NCBI GenBank assembly: GCA_030453005.1
Contig: JAKDLE010000003.1
Span: forward strand, 1-17,767
Source: Pseudonocardia sp.
GTDB lineage: Bacteria > Actinomycetota > Actinomycetes > Mycobacteriales > Pseudonocardiaceae
Reading direction: 5' to 3'
DNA: 17,767 bases
Part shown: positions 1 through 8,511 of the stretch, one piece after another
Layout: each line of letters begins with the position of its first letter
How positions within the stretch are numbered: the stretch's first letter is position 1
The notes under the pieces: model-generated
What the model was told of the DNA's origin: nothing
What the model saw: the letters and a program-made list of their open reading frames with translations, nothing else
Databases searched by the model: none
Made by a program: the position numbers and the translations under genes

Positions 1-2
1 GG

Positions 3-143
3 CGGCGACCCTCCCCCACCTCGCCGCCCCACCTGCAGCCGTCGATGCACGCGGGCGCGTGGGACGCAGGGTCGCGGTGGTCGACCGTCCTCACGACGTT
101 GCTCGCCTCCGAACGGCACGAGGAGCGACGATGCGCGCGGTAG
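3..143 (+). CDS. Possible 3' end of an upstream gene (partial)
   Basis: An open frame enters from the left edge and stops at 141-143, overlapping the next start by 13 bases. Its tail reads like the helical C-terminus of a protein (GAWDAGSRWSTVLTTLLAS followed by charged residues). Too little is visible to name a family, and in sequence this GC-rich a frame of this length can be open by chance. Listed only as a possibility. Confidence 0.2.
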   Translation, partial: RRPSPTSPPHLQPSMHAGAWDAGSRWSTVLTTLLASERHEERRCAR

Positions 144-611
144 CCTCCCTCGACTTGACGCCCGAAGCGGTGCGCGGCGGTCGGGGTCGCCCAGGAGGAC
201 GGCGTCGATCCGCGCGGCCAGGCTGGGGCTGGCTGGCTGGCGCGTGGGCGACGCTTTTCGCGCTGGTGCACCTCTACTGGGCGGCCGGCGGAACGGTCGG
301 CCTGGACGTGTCCGCGGGATCCGCACTGGCGCAGGAGCGCACGGCCTGGTTCGTCCTCGGCGGGCTTGTCGGGGTGGGCGCCGCGCTGCTCGTCGTCGGC
401 GCGGCGGCCGTCGCGGTGGAGCGCGTACCCGCACCACCCCGGCTCCTCCGGGCGCTGTGCTGGGCCACCGCGGCGCTGCTCGTCGTGCGCGGCGTCGGGC
501 TGGCGGTGTTGATGCTGGTCGGGACGATCCGCGCGGGCGTGGCTGTGGAACCCGTGGTTCCGCCTCGGTGCTGCCTGCTTCGTGGCGGCGGCGCGTCGCC
601 GGGCCCGGTGA
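131..611 (+). pseudogene. DUF3995-like small membrane protein, frameshifted near its end
   Basis: The frame from ATG 131 (AGGAG at 121 is a good ribosome site) encodes a small integral membrane protein. It has a first helix ending in HLYWAAGG, the hallmark of DUF3995 proteins, then two more hydrophobic stretches, up to about base 540. There the frame turns into Pro/Arg-rich sequence and runs on to 763 through the next gene. From base 543 the +1 frame reads LWNPWFRLGAACFVAAARRR and stops at 609-611, which is the expected end of such a protein. A one- or two-base indel between about 515 and 543 therefore breaks the gene, unless it is a sequencing error. Family function is unknown. The call rests on the HLYWAAGG motif and the restored C-terminus. 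Confidence 0.6.
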
Positions 612-638
612 GACCCGGACGCGTGCGACACTGCGCGC

Positions 639-1049
639 ATGACCAGCCCCGCGATCGGCCTCGCCCGGCTCCGTGCCGCGGCGGCGTCCGGCGAGCTCGA
701 CCAGCTCTGCATCCGGCACCGCGTCCGGGTGCTGACCGTGTTCGGCAGTGCGGCCCGGGGTGAGCAGGCGGCCCGCGACCTGGACGTCGGGGTGCTGTTC
801 GAACCGGGCACCCGCGTCGACTACCCGTCGATCATCGGCGACCTCCAGGAGCTCACCGGCGCCGACGTCGACCTGGTCCGGCTCGACGGTGCCGCCGCGT
901 TGATCCGGGAGCGGGCGCTCGTCGGGTCGGTCGCGCTGCACGAGAGCGAGGTGGGTGCCTGGTCGCGCGCGGCGACCGCCGCCGCGCTGGAGCGCATGGA
1001 CACCGCGTGGATGCGCCGGTCGAGCCTGGAACTGCTGGCGCGCCGGTGA
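639..1049 (+). CDS. mntA: MntA-type nucleotidyltransferase antitoxin (type VII TA)
   Basis: A 136-residue minimal nucleotidyltransferase. The active-site signature is clear: FGSAARGEQAARDLDV gives Gly36-Ser37 followed by the Asp47/Asp49 pair, and a third carboxylate lies in ADVDLV (Asp78). In characterised MntA/HepT pairs this enzyme transfers AMP from ATP to a tyrosine in the partner HepT RNase and so inactivates it. The partner follows directly with a 4-base GTGA overlap, so the two are translationally coupled. There is no Shine-Dalgarno before ATG 639. A GACACT at 627-632 sits six bases upstream, where a -10 box would lie for a leaderless transcript; this is weak. Nucleotidyltransferases of other function share the motif, but the HEPN neighbour makes the antitoxin role likely. 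Confidence 0.85.
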   Translation: MTSPAIGLARLRAAAASGELDQLCIRHRVRVLTVFGSAARGEQAARDLDVGVLFEPGTRVDYPSIIGDLQELTGADVDLVRLDGAAALIRERALVGSVALHESEVGAWSRAATAAALERMDTAWMRRSSLELLARR

Positions 1050-1492
1050 AGCCGAGGCCGCTCGACGAGGCGTCGGTCCAGGCGAAGCTGGAGCTGATGG
1101 CGGTGTTGCTGCGGCGCTTGGGCCGGTTCGGCGCGATCGACCGGGCCGACGTCGAGGACGATCTGGACCAGCGGCTCATCCTCGAGCGGATTCTCACCCA
1201 GCTCGTCGACCTCGCGGTGGGCATCAACACGCAGATCACGTCGGCCGAGCTGGGCACCGTCCCGACCGACTACCGGTCCTCGTTCCCCGCGCTCGCCGAT
1301 GTCGGCGCGATCACGCACGATCTGGCGCGTCGCCTCGCCCCGTCAACGGGGATGCGCAACGTGCTGGTGCACGCCTACCTCGACCTCGACGTCGACCGCT
1401 TCGTGTCGTCCGTGCCGCCGGCGCGCGAGCAGTTCGCCGAGTACGTGGAGCAGGTGGCGCGCTGGCTGCTGGACCGCGGGCGCGCCGGATGA
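1046..1492 (+). CDS. hepT: HepT-type HEPN ribonuclease toxin (type VII TA)
   Basis: A 148-residue, all-helical HEPN protein. The catalytic motif RX4HXY is intact: RNVLVHAY places Arg104, His109 and Tyr111. In the family Arg and His form the RNA-cleavage site and the Tyr is the residue AMPylated by MntA. The GTG at 1046 was chosen because it overlaps the antitoxin stop (GTGA) and begins just before the first predicted helix; a GTG at 1007 in the same frame would add 13 residues of Pro/Ala-rich sequence with no domain. Antitoxin-first order and overlap are usual for the pair. The gene ends 24 bases from the convergent ahcY stop. With both active sites preserved, the module looks functional. Confidence 0.85.
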   Translation: MKPRPLDEASVQAKLELMAVLLRRLGRFGAIDRADVEDDLDQRLILERILTQLVDLAVGINTQITSAELGTVPTDYRSSFPALADVGAITHDLARRLAPSTGMRNVLVHAYLDLDVDRFVSSVPPAREQFAEYVEQVARWLLDRGRAG

Positions 1493-1516
1493 GGTCCGGT
1501 GCGCCCGCGTACCCGG

Positions 1517-3040
<1,524 letters not shown>

Positions 3041-3100
3041 GACGGGGTGACGCCTCCTGGAGTATTTCGATGACGGCGGCTCGCGGGCAGGGTGCGGGCA

Positions 3101-3118
3101 GCCTCTGTGGTCAGAGGC
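3101..3118 (-). promoter_or_regulatory. Hairpin competing with the SAH riboswitch pseudoknot
   Basis: A perfect 7-bp stem (GCCTCTG / CAGAGGC) closed by the tetraloop ACCA on the minus-strand RNA. Its 5' arm (3118-3112) contains the last four bases of the GCGCCT strand (3120-3115) needed for the riboswitch pseudoknot, so the two folds exclude each other. No U-tract follows, so this is not a textbook terminator. It may attenuate transcription in the way U-less actinobacterial hairpins can, or act at another step. I infer that it is the expression platform: SAH binding would sequester GCGCCT and open the hairpin. Confidence 0.55.
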
Positions 3119-3190
3119 GCCCTTCTCACCCTGGCCCGAACTTCCCCGAGCGTGGCGGACCGTGAGTCCGTCGCAGCGCCTCTCGGGGAA
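3112..3190 (-). promoter_or_regulatory. SAH riboswitch aptamer in the ahcY leader
   Basis: On the minus strand the RNA starts with a perfect 9-bp stem P1: 3190-3182 (TTCCCCGAG) pairs with 3150-3142. Inside it lie the conserved-looking AGGCGCTGCGAC, a 5-bp hairpin (CGGAC 3170-3166 with GTCCG 3160-3156, loop of 5), and CCACG before the P1 3' strand. The segment AGGCGC (3181-3176) can form the family's pseudoknot with GCGCCT (3120-3115) after a 21-nt linker. This order (P1, GCGCUGC motif, inner hairpin, P1, pseudoknot strand) matches the SAH riboswitch described upstream of ahcY in Ralstonia and other bacteria. Position directly before ahcY agrees. Known members activate their gene when SAH binds. 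No covariance search could be run. Confidence 0.85.
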
Positions 3191-3268
3191 CGGCTACGCC
3201 AGTGCACTCCCAGCGTGGCGACTGGGGGTGGACCCTGTCAACCGGGACCGGGGCGAGTTCGGCCACGC

Positions 3269-3688
3269 TCAGCCCGACGCGTCGCCCGCGATCCGCGGCC
3301 ATCCCGCCGGCCCGGGCTCGGCGACGTCCCACCCGACGAAGAAGAACGCATCGCCGTTCCTCCTCACCTCGACGACCCGGCCGTCGAACTCGATGCGGGT
3401 GGCGCTCCCGGGCGCGTCCGTCGTGCCCCAGAAGGTCACCGTGGGGCGGCCGGGAATGGCGCGCCATCCCGGGCCGTTGGCGCCGCTGACCTCGAACCAC
3501 GCATCGGCCCCATCGGTGGGTGCGCGGCGCTCGCACAGGACCTCGTAGGGATAGGAGTGCTCGGTGGAGCCGGTCTCCACCAGGACGATCGCCCAGTCAC
3601 CCGACCGGTCCTCGAACAGCACCGAGGCGCCCGGCGGGAAGCCGTGCAACGCGGCCGCGGCGGGGGCGGGGTGCTCAGGGGTTGTCAT
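3269..3688 (-). CDS. Conserved-looking hypothetical protein
   Basis: A 139-residue soluble, acidic protein starting at ATG 3688. I do not recognise the family. It is rich in aromatic residues and short beta-like strands (ASVLFEDRSGDWAIVLVET, PTVTFWGTTD, ATRIEFDGRVVEVRR, DAFFFVGWDVAE), with several Gly/Pro turns, which suggests an all-beta fold. There is no signal peptide or membrane segment. It lies 45 bases downstream of the MutL-like gene on the same strand, so the two may be co-transcribed, and the ahcY riboswitch region follows it. Codon use matches its neighbours. Function cannot be assigned. Confidence 0.6.
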   Translation of the reverse strand: MTTPEHPAPAAAALHGFPPGASVLFEDRSGDWAIVLVETGSTEHSYPYEVLCERRAPTDGADAWFEVSGANGPGWRAIPGRPTVTFWGTTDAPGSATRIEFDGRVVEVRRNGDAFFFVGWDVAEPGPAGWPRIAGDASG

Positions 3689-3733
3689 GGCGTCCTGTCG
3701 ACGGTCGGGTCATGGCATCACTCGGCCCGCCGG

Positions 3734-5029
3734 CTACCCCAGCAGGTGGTCGCGCAGCAGCGCCTCGGCGGCGACCGTGCGGCCGCGGGTGGCGAGCAGG
3801 CCGGCGGGCACGACGGTGAAGTCGGCGTCGACGACCACCTCGACGTCGGCGAGCGCCCCGGCCAGCACCGCGTCGGCGCGCAGGGTGGCGATCACCGCGG
3901 CGAGCCCGGCGCCGGGGCTGCGCTGACGGAACACGCCGCCGGTCAGCACCACCAGCCCGATGCCGCCCGGGTCGTCGTGAGCGCGCAGGTGCCTGCGCAC
4001 CGCGATCACGGTGGCGAGTGCGGCGATGCGGCGGTCCTCCGCGGCGCTGCCCGGGTTGCTGGGGACGTAACCGACCTCGCTGGCCATCCGCGCGACGGTG
4101 GGCGCGAGCAGGTCGGCCTCCACCGGGTCGACGACGCCTTCGGTCTGCCCCTCCACGAGCACCCCGCCCGCGGCGGCACGCACCCCGAGATCGCCCTCCA
4201 CCGTGCGGCGCGGTCCTTCGTCCTCCGTGGTGGCGGAGTGCACGTCGGTGGTGGCGCAGCCGACGTCGACGAGCAGCACGCGCGAACCCCGGATGCGGGC
4301 GAGCTCCTGCGCGCCGCGCCCCACGGCGTCGGGCGTGACGACGCGCACCAGCCGCCGGAACCGGGGCGCCACGGAGGTGCCGCGGCCGCCGAGCGCGTGG
4401 CGCGGGTACAGCGCGGCGATGGCGGCGCGCGCCGGGCCGGGCGCCACCTCGCCGGAGCGCGGGAGCGCGTTCTCCGACGCCACGACGGTGCGGCCGGTGG
4501 CGCGCAGGAGCGCCAGTGCATCGTCGCGTGCGGCGGAGTTCCCGGCCAGGACGATCGGTGGACGGACCCGCGCACGGGCGAGGCGGCCCGCGTTGTGCAG
4601 CAGTAGCGTCGGGTCGTCCCCGTCGGACCCGCCCAGCAGCAGGACGACACCGGGACGGGCGGTGCGCAGCGCACGGACGTCGGCGGGTTCCAACGGCCCG
4701 GAGTGGATGTGGACGACATGCGCACCCGCCGAGCACGCCACCCGGTACGCGGCCTCGGTGGTGCTCAGTCGGTCGGACCCGACCACCGCCAGCCGCAGGC
4801 CGCCGCCCGCGGACGAGCAGGCGAGCAACTCGGGCTCGTCGCCTGCCCCCGTGCTCGCGGCGGTGACCGCGCGAACGCAGGTGTCCATGCCCGTGAGGAC
4901 GTCGTCGGTGGTGGTGGGGTGCTCGGCGAAACCCGCGAGCGCGCCGTCGGGATGGACCAGTACGGCCTTGGTCCACGTGGAGCCCACGTCGAGGCACACC
5001 GAGGCGGCGTGGTCACGGGCGGGCGTCAC
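3734..5029 (-). CDS. MutL-family ATPase (glutamate mutase-associated, ASKHA fold)
   Basis: A 431-residue protein of the glutamate mutase MutL family, unrelated to mismatch-repair MutL. Members accompany adenosylcobalamin-dependent amino-acid mutases and resemble reactivation ATPases of the actin/Hsp70 superfamily. Supporting motifs are LDVGSTWTKAVLV (phosphate-1-like loop, residues 13-25), LLLGGSDGDDP (about 130-140), LLVDVGCATTDVHS (about 252-265, the second phosphate-binding strand) and VLTGGVFR near residue 370. Length fits the family. The start is a GTG at 5029; no strong ribosome site is visible. What is odd is the context: no cobalamin mutase subunit (MutS/MutE, OraS/OraE) lies nearby, so its partner is elsewhere or it acts alone. 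The next downstream gene on this strand is the unknown protein at 3688. Confidence 0.8.
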   Translation of the reverse strand: MTPARDHAASVCLDVGSTWTKAVLVHPDGALAGFAEHPTTTDDVLTGMDTCVRAVTAASTGAGDEPELLACSSAGGGLRLAVVGSDRLSTTEAAYRVACSAGAHVVHIHSGPLEPADVRALRTARPGVVLLLGGSDGDDPTLLLHNAGRLARARVRPPIVLAGNSAARDDALALLRATGRTVVASENALPRSGEVAPGPARAAIAALYPRHALGGRGTSVAPRFRRLVRVVTPDAVGRGAQELARIRGSRVLLVDVGCATTDVHSATTEDEGPRRTVEGDLGVRAAAGGVLVEGQTEGVVDPVEADLLAPTVARMASEVGYVPSNPGSAAEDRRIAALATVIAVRRHLRAHDDPGGIGLVVLTGGVFRQRSPGAGLAAVIATLRADAVLAGALADVEVVVDADFTVVPAGLLATRGRTVAAEALLRDHLLG

Positions 5030-5090
5030 GACGATCGAGCCTAACCGCTCGAGCCGCGCAGAGCGCGTGGTCGACCCTCACGGGTAGCGG

Positions 5091-5096
5091 TAGGTT
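5091..5096 (+). promoter_or_regulatory. Candidate -10 box for the acyl-CoA ligase gene
   Basis: TAGGTT fits the TANNNT pattern of actinobacterial housekeeping promoters and lies in the 72-base gap between the two divergent genes. Transcription from it would begin near 5103, giving a leader of about 35 bases before ATG 5138, or nearly leaderless translation from the GTG at 5102. No convincing -35 element is visible. Confidence 0.3.
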
Positions 5097-5137
5097 CGAC
5101 GGTGACCCGATCCACACGCGATGCCCCGGAGTCGACG

Positions 5138-6778
5138 ATGCTTGGTCTCATGCAGGACCGCCCACTCGGGCTGCCCCACGTCTTTCACCGCGCCGAACAG
5201 TATTTCGGACACAAGTTGCTGGTCACCGCCACGGTCGACGGCGAGGAGACCACGACGATCGCCGAGTGGGCCCGCCGAGTGCGCAGCCTCGCCGGCGTGC
5301 TGGACACGCTGGGGATCTCCGCCGACGGCCGGGTCGGCACGTTCTGCTGGAACACCGCGCGGCACCTGGAGCTCTACGTCGCCGCGCCGTGCACCGGGCG
5401 GGTGCTGCACACCCTGAACATCCGGCTGTTCCCCGAGCAGCTGGTGTACGTCGTCGAGCACGCGCAGGACGAGGTCGTGTTCGTCGACCGCTCGCTGATC
5501 CCGCTGCTCGCGCCGCTGGCCGACAAGCTGGGTTCGGTGCGGCATTTCGTCGTCATCGACGACGGCGCCGACGTCGCCGTGCCCGACGGGTGGCTCGACT
5601 ACGAGGAGCTGCTCGCCGCGGCCACCCCCCACGAAGGCGAGTTCCACGTCGCCGACGAGAACACGGCCGCCGCGATGTGCTACACGTCCGGCACCACCGG
5701 CAACCCCAAGGGCGTGGTCTACAGCCACCGCTCCGCGGTGCTGCACTCGCTGATCGCCCTGGTCGCCGACGGGGCTGCGCTCTCCGAGCGCGACGTGGTG
5801 CTGCCCGTCGTCCCGATGTTCCACGCCAATGCCTGGGGCCTGCCCTACGGGTGCCTGCTCGCGGGCACCGACATGGTGTTCCCCGGCCCGAAGATGACGC
5901 CCGAGGCCATCGTCGGCCTCCTGGAGCGCCACCGGGTCACCGTCACCGGCGGGGTGCCGACCATCTGGATGGGGATGCTGCCGCTGCTGGCCGAGCACGA
6001 CCTGTCTGCGCTGCGGGTGGTGCTGTGCGGCGGGTCCGCGGTGCCGAAGTCGCTGTCCGAGGGCTACCGCGAGGCCATCGGCATCCCGATGCTGCACGCC
6101 TGGGGCATGACCGAGACCAGCCCGATCGCCACGATGTCCACCCCGCGCAGCCATCACGCCGAGCTCACGGAGGACCAGCGCGCCGACGTCCGCGCCCGCC
6201 AGGGCCAGGCTGTGCCGCTCGTCGACATCCGGCTCGTCGACCCCGAGTCCGGCGAGATCCAGCCCTGGGACGACGTCGCCACCGGGGAGATCCAGGCCGC
6301 AGGCCCGTGGATCGCGAAGGAGTACTACCGCGGCGAGGGCGGCGGCACCCAGTTCACCGACGACGGTTGGCTGCGCACCGGCGACGTCGGCACCGGCGAC
6401 CGCTACGGCTTCGTCCGCCTCGTCGACCGCACCAAGGACCTCATCAAGTCCGGCGGGGAGTGGATCGGCTCCGTCGAGCTGGAGAACGAGATCATGGCGC
6501 ACCCCAAGGTCGCCGAGGCCGCCGTCATCGCGGTCCCGCACGAGCGGTGGGTGGAGCGGCCGCTCGCGTGCGTCGTCGTCAAGCCCGGGGAGACGCTCAC
6601 CACCGAGGAGATCATCGCCCACCTGGAGCCGCGGGTGGCGAAGTGGTGGCTGCCCGACGCCGTCGAGTTCATCGACGAGGTGCCCAAGACCAGCGTGGGC
6701 AAGTTCTCGAAGAAGACACTCCGCGAGAAGTTCGGCGGCTACCAGGTGGCCGGACCCACCAGCCACGACCCGGCCTGA
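5138..6778 (+). CDS. AMP-forming fatty acyl-CoA ligase (medium/long chain)
   Basis: A cytosolic adenylating enzyme that activates a carboxylic acid with ATP and transfers the acyl group to CoA. The 546-residue product carries the full set of motifs: the P-loop-like MCYTSGTTGNPKGVVYSHRS (about 180-199), the WGMTETSP adenine-binding motif (A5), GWLRTGDVG, the hinge region DRTKDLIKSGGEWI (near 430), and the C-terminal catalytic lysine in SVGKFSKK (Lys522). It most resembles AlkK/FadD-type ligases of fatty acids. ATG 5138 was chosen because GGAG lies six bases upstream and the opening MLGLMQDRPL resembles family starts; a GTG at 5102 is in frame. The last 24 codons lie in a repeat that recurs at 9173, so the gene's end was probably replaced by an inserted element without breaking the frame. 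Confidence 0.92.
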   Translation: MLGLMQDRPLGLPHVFHRAEQYFGHKLLVTATVDGEETTTIAEWARRVRSLAGVLDTLGISADGRVGTFCWNTARHLELYVAAPCTGRVLHTLNIRLFPEQLVYVVEHAQDEVVFVDRSLIPLLAPLADKLGSVRHFVVIDDGADVAVPDGWLDYEELLAAATPHEGEFHVADENTAAAMCYTSGTTGNPKGVVYSHRSAVLHSLIALVADGAALSERDVVLPVVPMFHANAWGLPYGCLLAGTDMVFPGPKMTPEAIVGLLERHRVTVTGGVPTIWMGMLPLLAEHDLSALRVVLCGGSAVPKSLSEGYREAIGIPMLHAWGMTETSPIATMSTPRSHHAELTEDQRADVRARQGQAVPLVDIRLVDPESGEIQPWDDVATGEIQAAGPWIAKEYYRGEGGGTQFTDDGWLRTGDVGTGDRYGFVRLVDRTKDLIKSGGEWIGSVELENEIMAHPKVAEAAVIAVPHERWVERPLACVVVKPGETLTTEEIIAHLEPRVAKWWLPDAVEFIDEVPKTSVGKFSKKTLREKFGGYQVAGPTSHDPA

Positions 6779-6779
6779 C
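6706..6779 (+). repeat. Left copy of a 74-bp direct repeat (acyl-CoA ligase 3' end)
   Basis: This copy is the functional end of the ligase gene. It matches 9173-9246 at 69 of 74 positions, including an uninterrupted 41-bp identical core at 6710-6750 (9177-9217). The five differences are at 6709, 6751, 6754, 6770 and 6771. Three are silent and the last two change one codon (Pro to Gly). That pattern is what two strains' versions of one coding sequence show. I infer an attL-type junction of an inserted element. Confidence 0.8.
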
Positions 6780-7000
6780 CAGCAAAAACGACGACCATCG
6801 ACCCCGGCACCTTCTGTGGGTGTACGGGGCCGATCGGTGTCGTCCGCGGGTGTCCACGGAACAGTGACGGAACGACCGCATCGGCGGCGCCGTGCTGCTC
6901 GCGCCCCGCCCGACGCAGGGCAACCCGTCCGTCAGACGCCGCCCCGGAACGCAGGTAGCGGTGTCGCGTCCGTCGGCCATCGCCGCGGCGATCTCGCCCG

Positions 7001-7645
7001 TCACGCCCGGTACCATTCGGGCATCGGCCGGTGCGAGGCCCCCAGCCGAATCGACACCAGCTCCCGGCCGTCGACGCCCAGCGCGGTCGCCACCGGCGGC
7101 CGCCGCGATCCCCAGACGACGACCAGCCAGCCGTGCCGCGGAACTGCGAGCGTGCGACCTGCGACGCCCACCGTGTGCACCTCGCGGGCAGCCCGCAGCA
7201 CGGCGTGGTGCACATAGCGCGAGCTCCACGGCAGCAGACCGCTCTCCAGGAGGACGGAACCGGCACCGTCCGTCACGAGCAGGGCCGGCAACTCGGCCAC
7301 CGGCGGCCGATCGCCCAAGCCGTCATCATCGTCGGAACCGCCACCCCCGCCGAGCAGGCGCCAGCAGCCGTGCTCGTGCGCGAGCACGTGCACCTCCTGC
7401 CAGGACACACCAGCGCCACGGCGTACGAAGAGCGCAGCAGCGACGTCGCCGTCGACGTCCACGGCCAACGCGGCGAACCGGCGACGGCGGCTCAGCCGTG
7501 AGGGATCGTCCTGCACTCCGTGCTTGATGAGCCGGACGCTCTCCTTCGACGCGTCGTAGGCCACCAGACGAACATAGCGGCGGAATCGCGCCGCAGTCGA
7601 TCCATAAGGATTACCGACAGAACGTTCAACGGCGGTGTCACGCAT
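7001..7645 (-). CDS. Hypothetical protein, islet cargo
   Basis: A 214-residue protein with no family I recognise. The first 60 residues are basic (RFRRYVRLVAYDASKE, SRLSRRRRFAAL). A central linker has Gly and Asp runs (residues about 97-107), and the second half has beta-like strands (PALLVTDGAGSVLLESG, RTLAVPRHGWLVVVWGS). There is no membrane segment. Third positions are strongly G/C over most of its length, which supports real coding, but the first dozen codons use more A/T, suggesting transfer. The ATG at 7645 overlaps the stop of the integrase remnant by eight bases, so an in-frame start further in is possible. It is the main cargo of the islet besides HicBA. Confidence 0.6.
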   Translation of the reverse strand: MRDTAVERSVGNPYGSTAARFRRYVRLVAYDASKESVRLIKHGVQDDPSRLSRRRRFAALAVDVDGDVAAALFVRRGAGVSWQEVHVLAHEHGCWRLLGGGGGSDDDDGLGDRPPVAELPALLVTDGAGSVLLESGLLPWSSRYVHHAVLRAAREVHTVGVAGRTLAVPRHGWLVVVWGSRRPPVATALGVDGRELVSIRLGASHRPMPEWYRA

Positions 7646-8305
7646 CGAGGAATTCCGCGATCCGCGAGACCGACGCAGGCACTCCCCCGCCGCGCATTAC
7701 TCGACGGAACAGACGGCCGTCCGGCGCGGTGCCGAACTCGGCCACGTGCGTACCCAGGGCCGCGACGAGGGCGGGCGGAATGGGCACGAGCCGTACCGCC
7801 TCCACTCGCCGATGCTTCAACGGCCGCTCCCCGATGTCCCCGCGATCCCGGTAGTGCGCGCCGGACACATCCGGCCGAGCCCGCGCGAGCCGCAGCTCCC
7901 CCCAGCCCGTAGGCGGGAGAACACAGTCCGTCAGCCGCAGGCCCAGTGCCTCCGAGGGGCGCAACCCGCCGTGGTAGAGGCAGCAGAAGAACGCGTACAG
8001 CCAGCGGCCGCGGTCGCGATGGACCGACCGAACCGGCGCGGTGACGTACCATACCGCGGCGAGCAGCTGCCGGGCCTGCACCAGGTTCACCACGACCCGG
8101 GGATCGACGGCACCGCCTCCGCCAGCCAGTGGCAGCCGACGGCCCGTGACGGGTTGGCGTCGAGCCATTCTGCGGACACCGCGTAGGCGAGCGCGCGATG
8201 GAGGGACCGAGCGGCGGGTGTCCCACGTGGCGCGGCCCTGCCTATGGCCTCCGCGCGCGAGCAACTGCCCAGCAACAAGCCCCGGTCCGCAGTGGTCAAC
8301 GCCGG
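7638..8305 (-). pseudogene. Tyrosine recombinase (phage-type integrase), degenerate
   Basis: The minus strand encodes pieces of an actinobacterial tyrosine integrase of the kind found on integrative conjugative elements. One frame gives SLHRALAYAVSAEWLDANPSR (core-binding domain end, stop near 8087). A shifted frame from about 8115 gives AVDPRVVVNLVQARQLL, then the catalytic-domain start with the first active-site Arg (YHGGLRPSEALGLR), LPPTGWGELRLARARPDV, LKHRRVEAVRLVPIPP and GTAPDGRLFR. The frames meet near 8103-8118, so at least one frameshift is present. After GRLFR the usual final 70-90 residues, with the HXXR motif and the nucleophilic Tyr, are missing; the frame ends 20 residues later. 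The N-terminal arm-binding domain is also gone. It should be inactive. Confidence 0.75.
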
Positions 8306-8363
8306 CCACGTCAGGCCTCTCGATCGCCCGGCTCAGAGCGGGTTTCGACGGGTGCGCCGCTGG

Positions 8364-8407
8364 TTCCCAAGCTGAACACGCGGGTTCGATTCCCGTCATC
8401 CGCTCCA
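8364..8407 (+). other. 3' half of tRNA-Gly(CCC): att-site remnant
   Basis: The segment reads as a tRNA from the anticodon loop onward: loop TTCCCAA with anticodon CCC (8366-8368), 3' anticodon stem GCTGA, variable ACAC, T arm GCGGG-TTCGATT-CCCGT (8380-8396, one G-T pair), acceptor strand CATCCGC (8397-8403), discriminator T and encoded CCA (8405-8407). The bases before 8364 do not supply the matching TCAGC stem, D arm or GCGGATG acceptor strand, so this is only a half. Tyrosine integrases commonly use exactly this part of a tRNA gene as attachment core. The broken integrase next to it fits an attP or attR origin. Confidence 0.8.
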
Positions 8408-8492
8408 CACCGAAGGCCCAGGTCAGCGCCCGTTCGCGAGGATCGTCGCGGCGTCTCGCGAGTGTTGTCAGGTTGTCGACGGGCCATTGCCA

Positions 8493-8511
8493 GCCGGCTA
8501 GACTTGCCGGC
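8493..8511 (+). promoter_or_regulatory. hicBA promoter/operator candidate, probably leaderless
   Basis: TAGACT (8499-8504) lies seven bases before ATG 8512, where a -10 box would give a leaderless mRNA, and there is no ribosome site. The box sits between two GCCGGC hexamers (8493-8498 and 8506-8511), forming an inverted repeat that could be an operator. No -35 at proper spacing was found; TTGTCG at 8473-8478 is 20 bases away. Confidence 0.4.

Noticed and set aside
3236..3241. TTGACA on the minus strand upstream of the ahcY riboswitch as a -35 box
   Set aside because: No TANNNT element at 16-19 bases downstream; CCACGC stands there.
5078..6766. 562-codon minus-strand frame opposite the acyl-CoA ligase
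   Set aside because: Antisense shadow, composition-biased and without domains.
8041..8511. Upstream extension of hicB
   Set aside because: It would translate through the integrase remnant and tRNA half; ATG 8512 gives a normal-length HicB.
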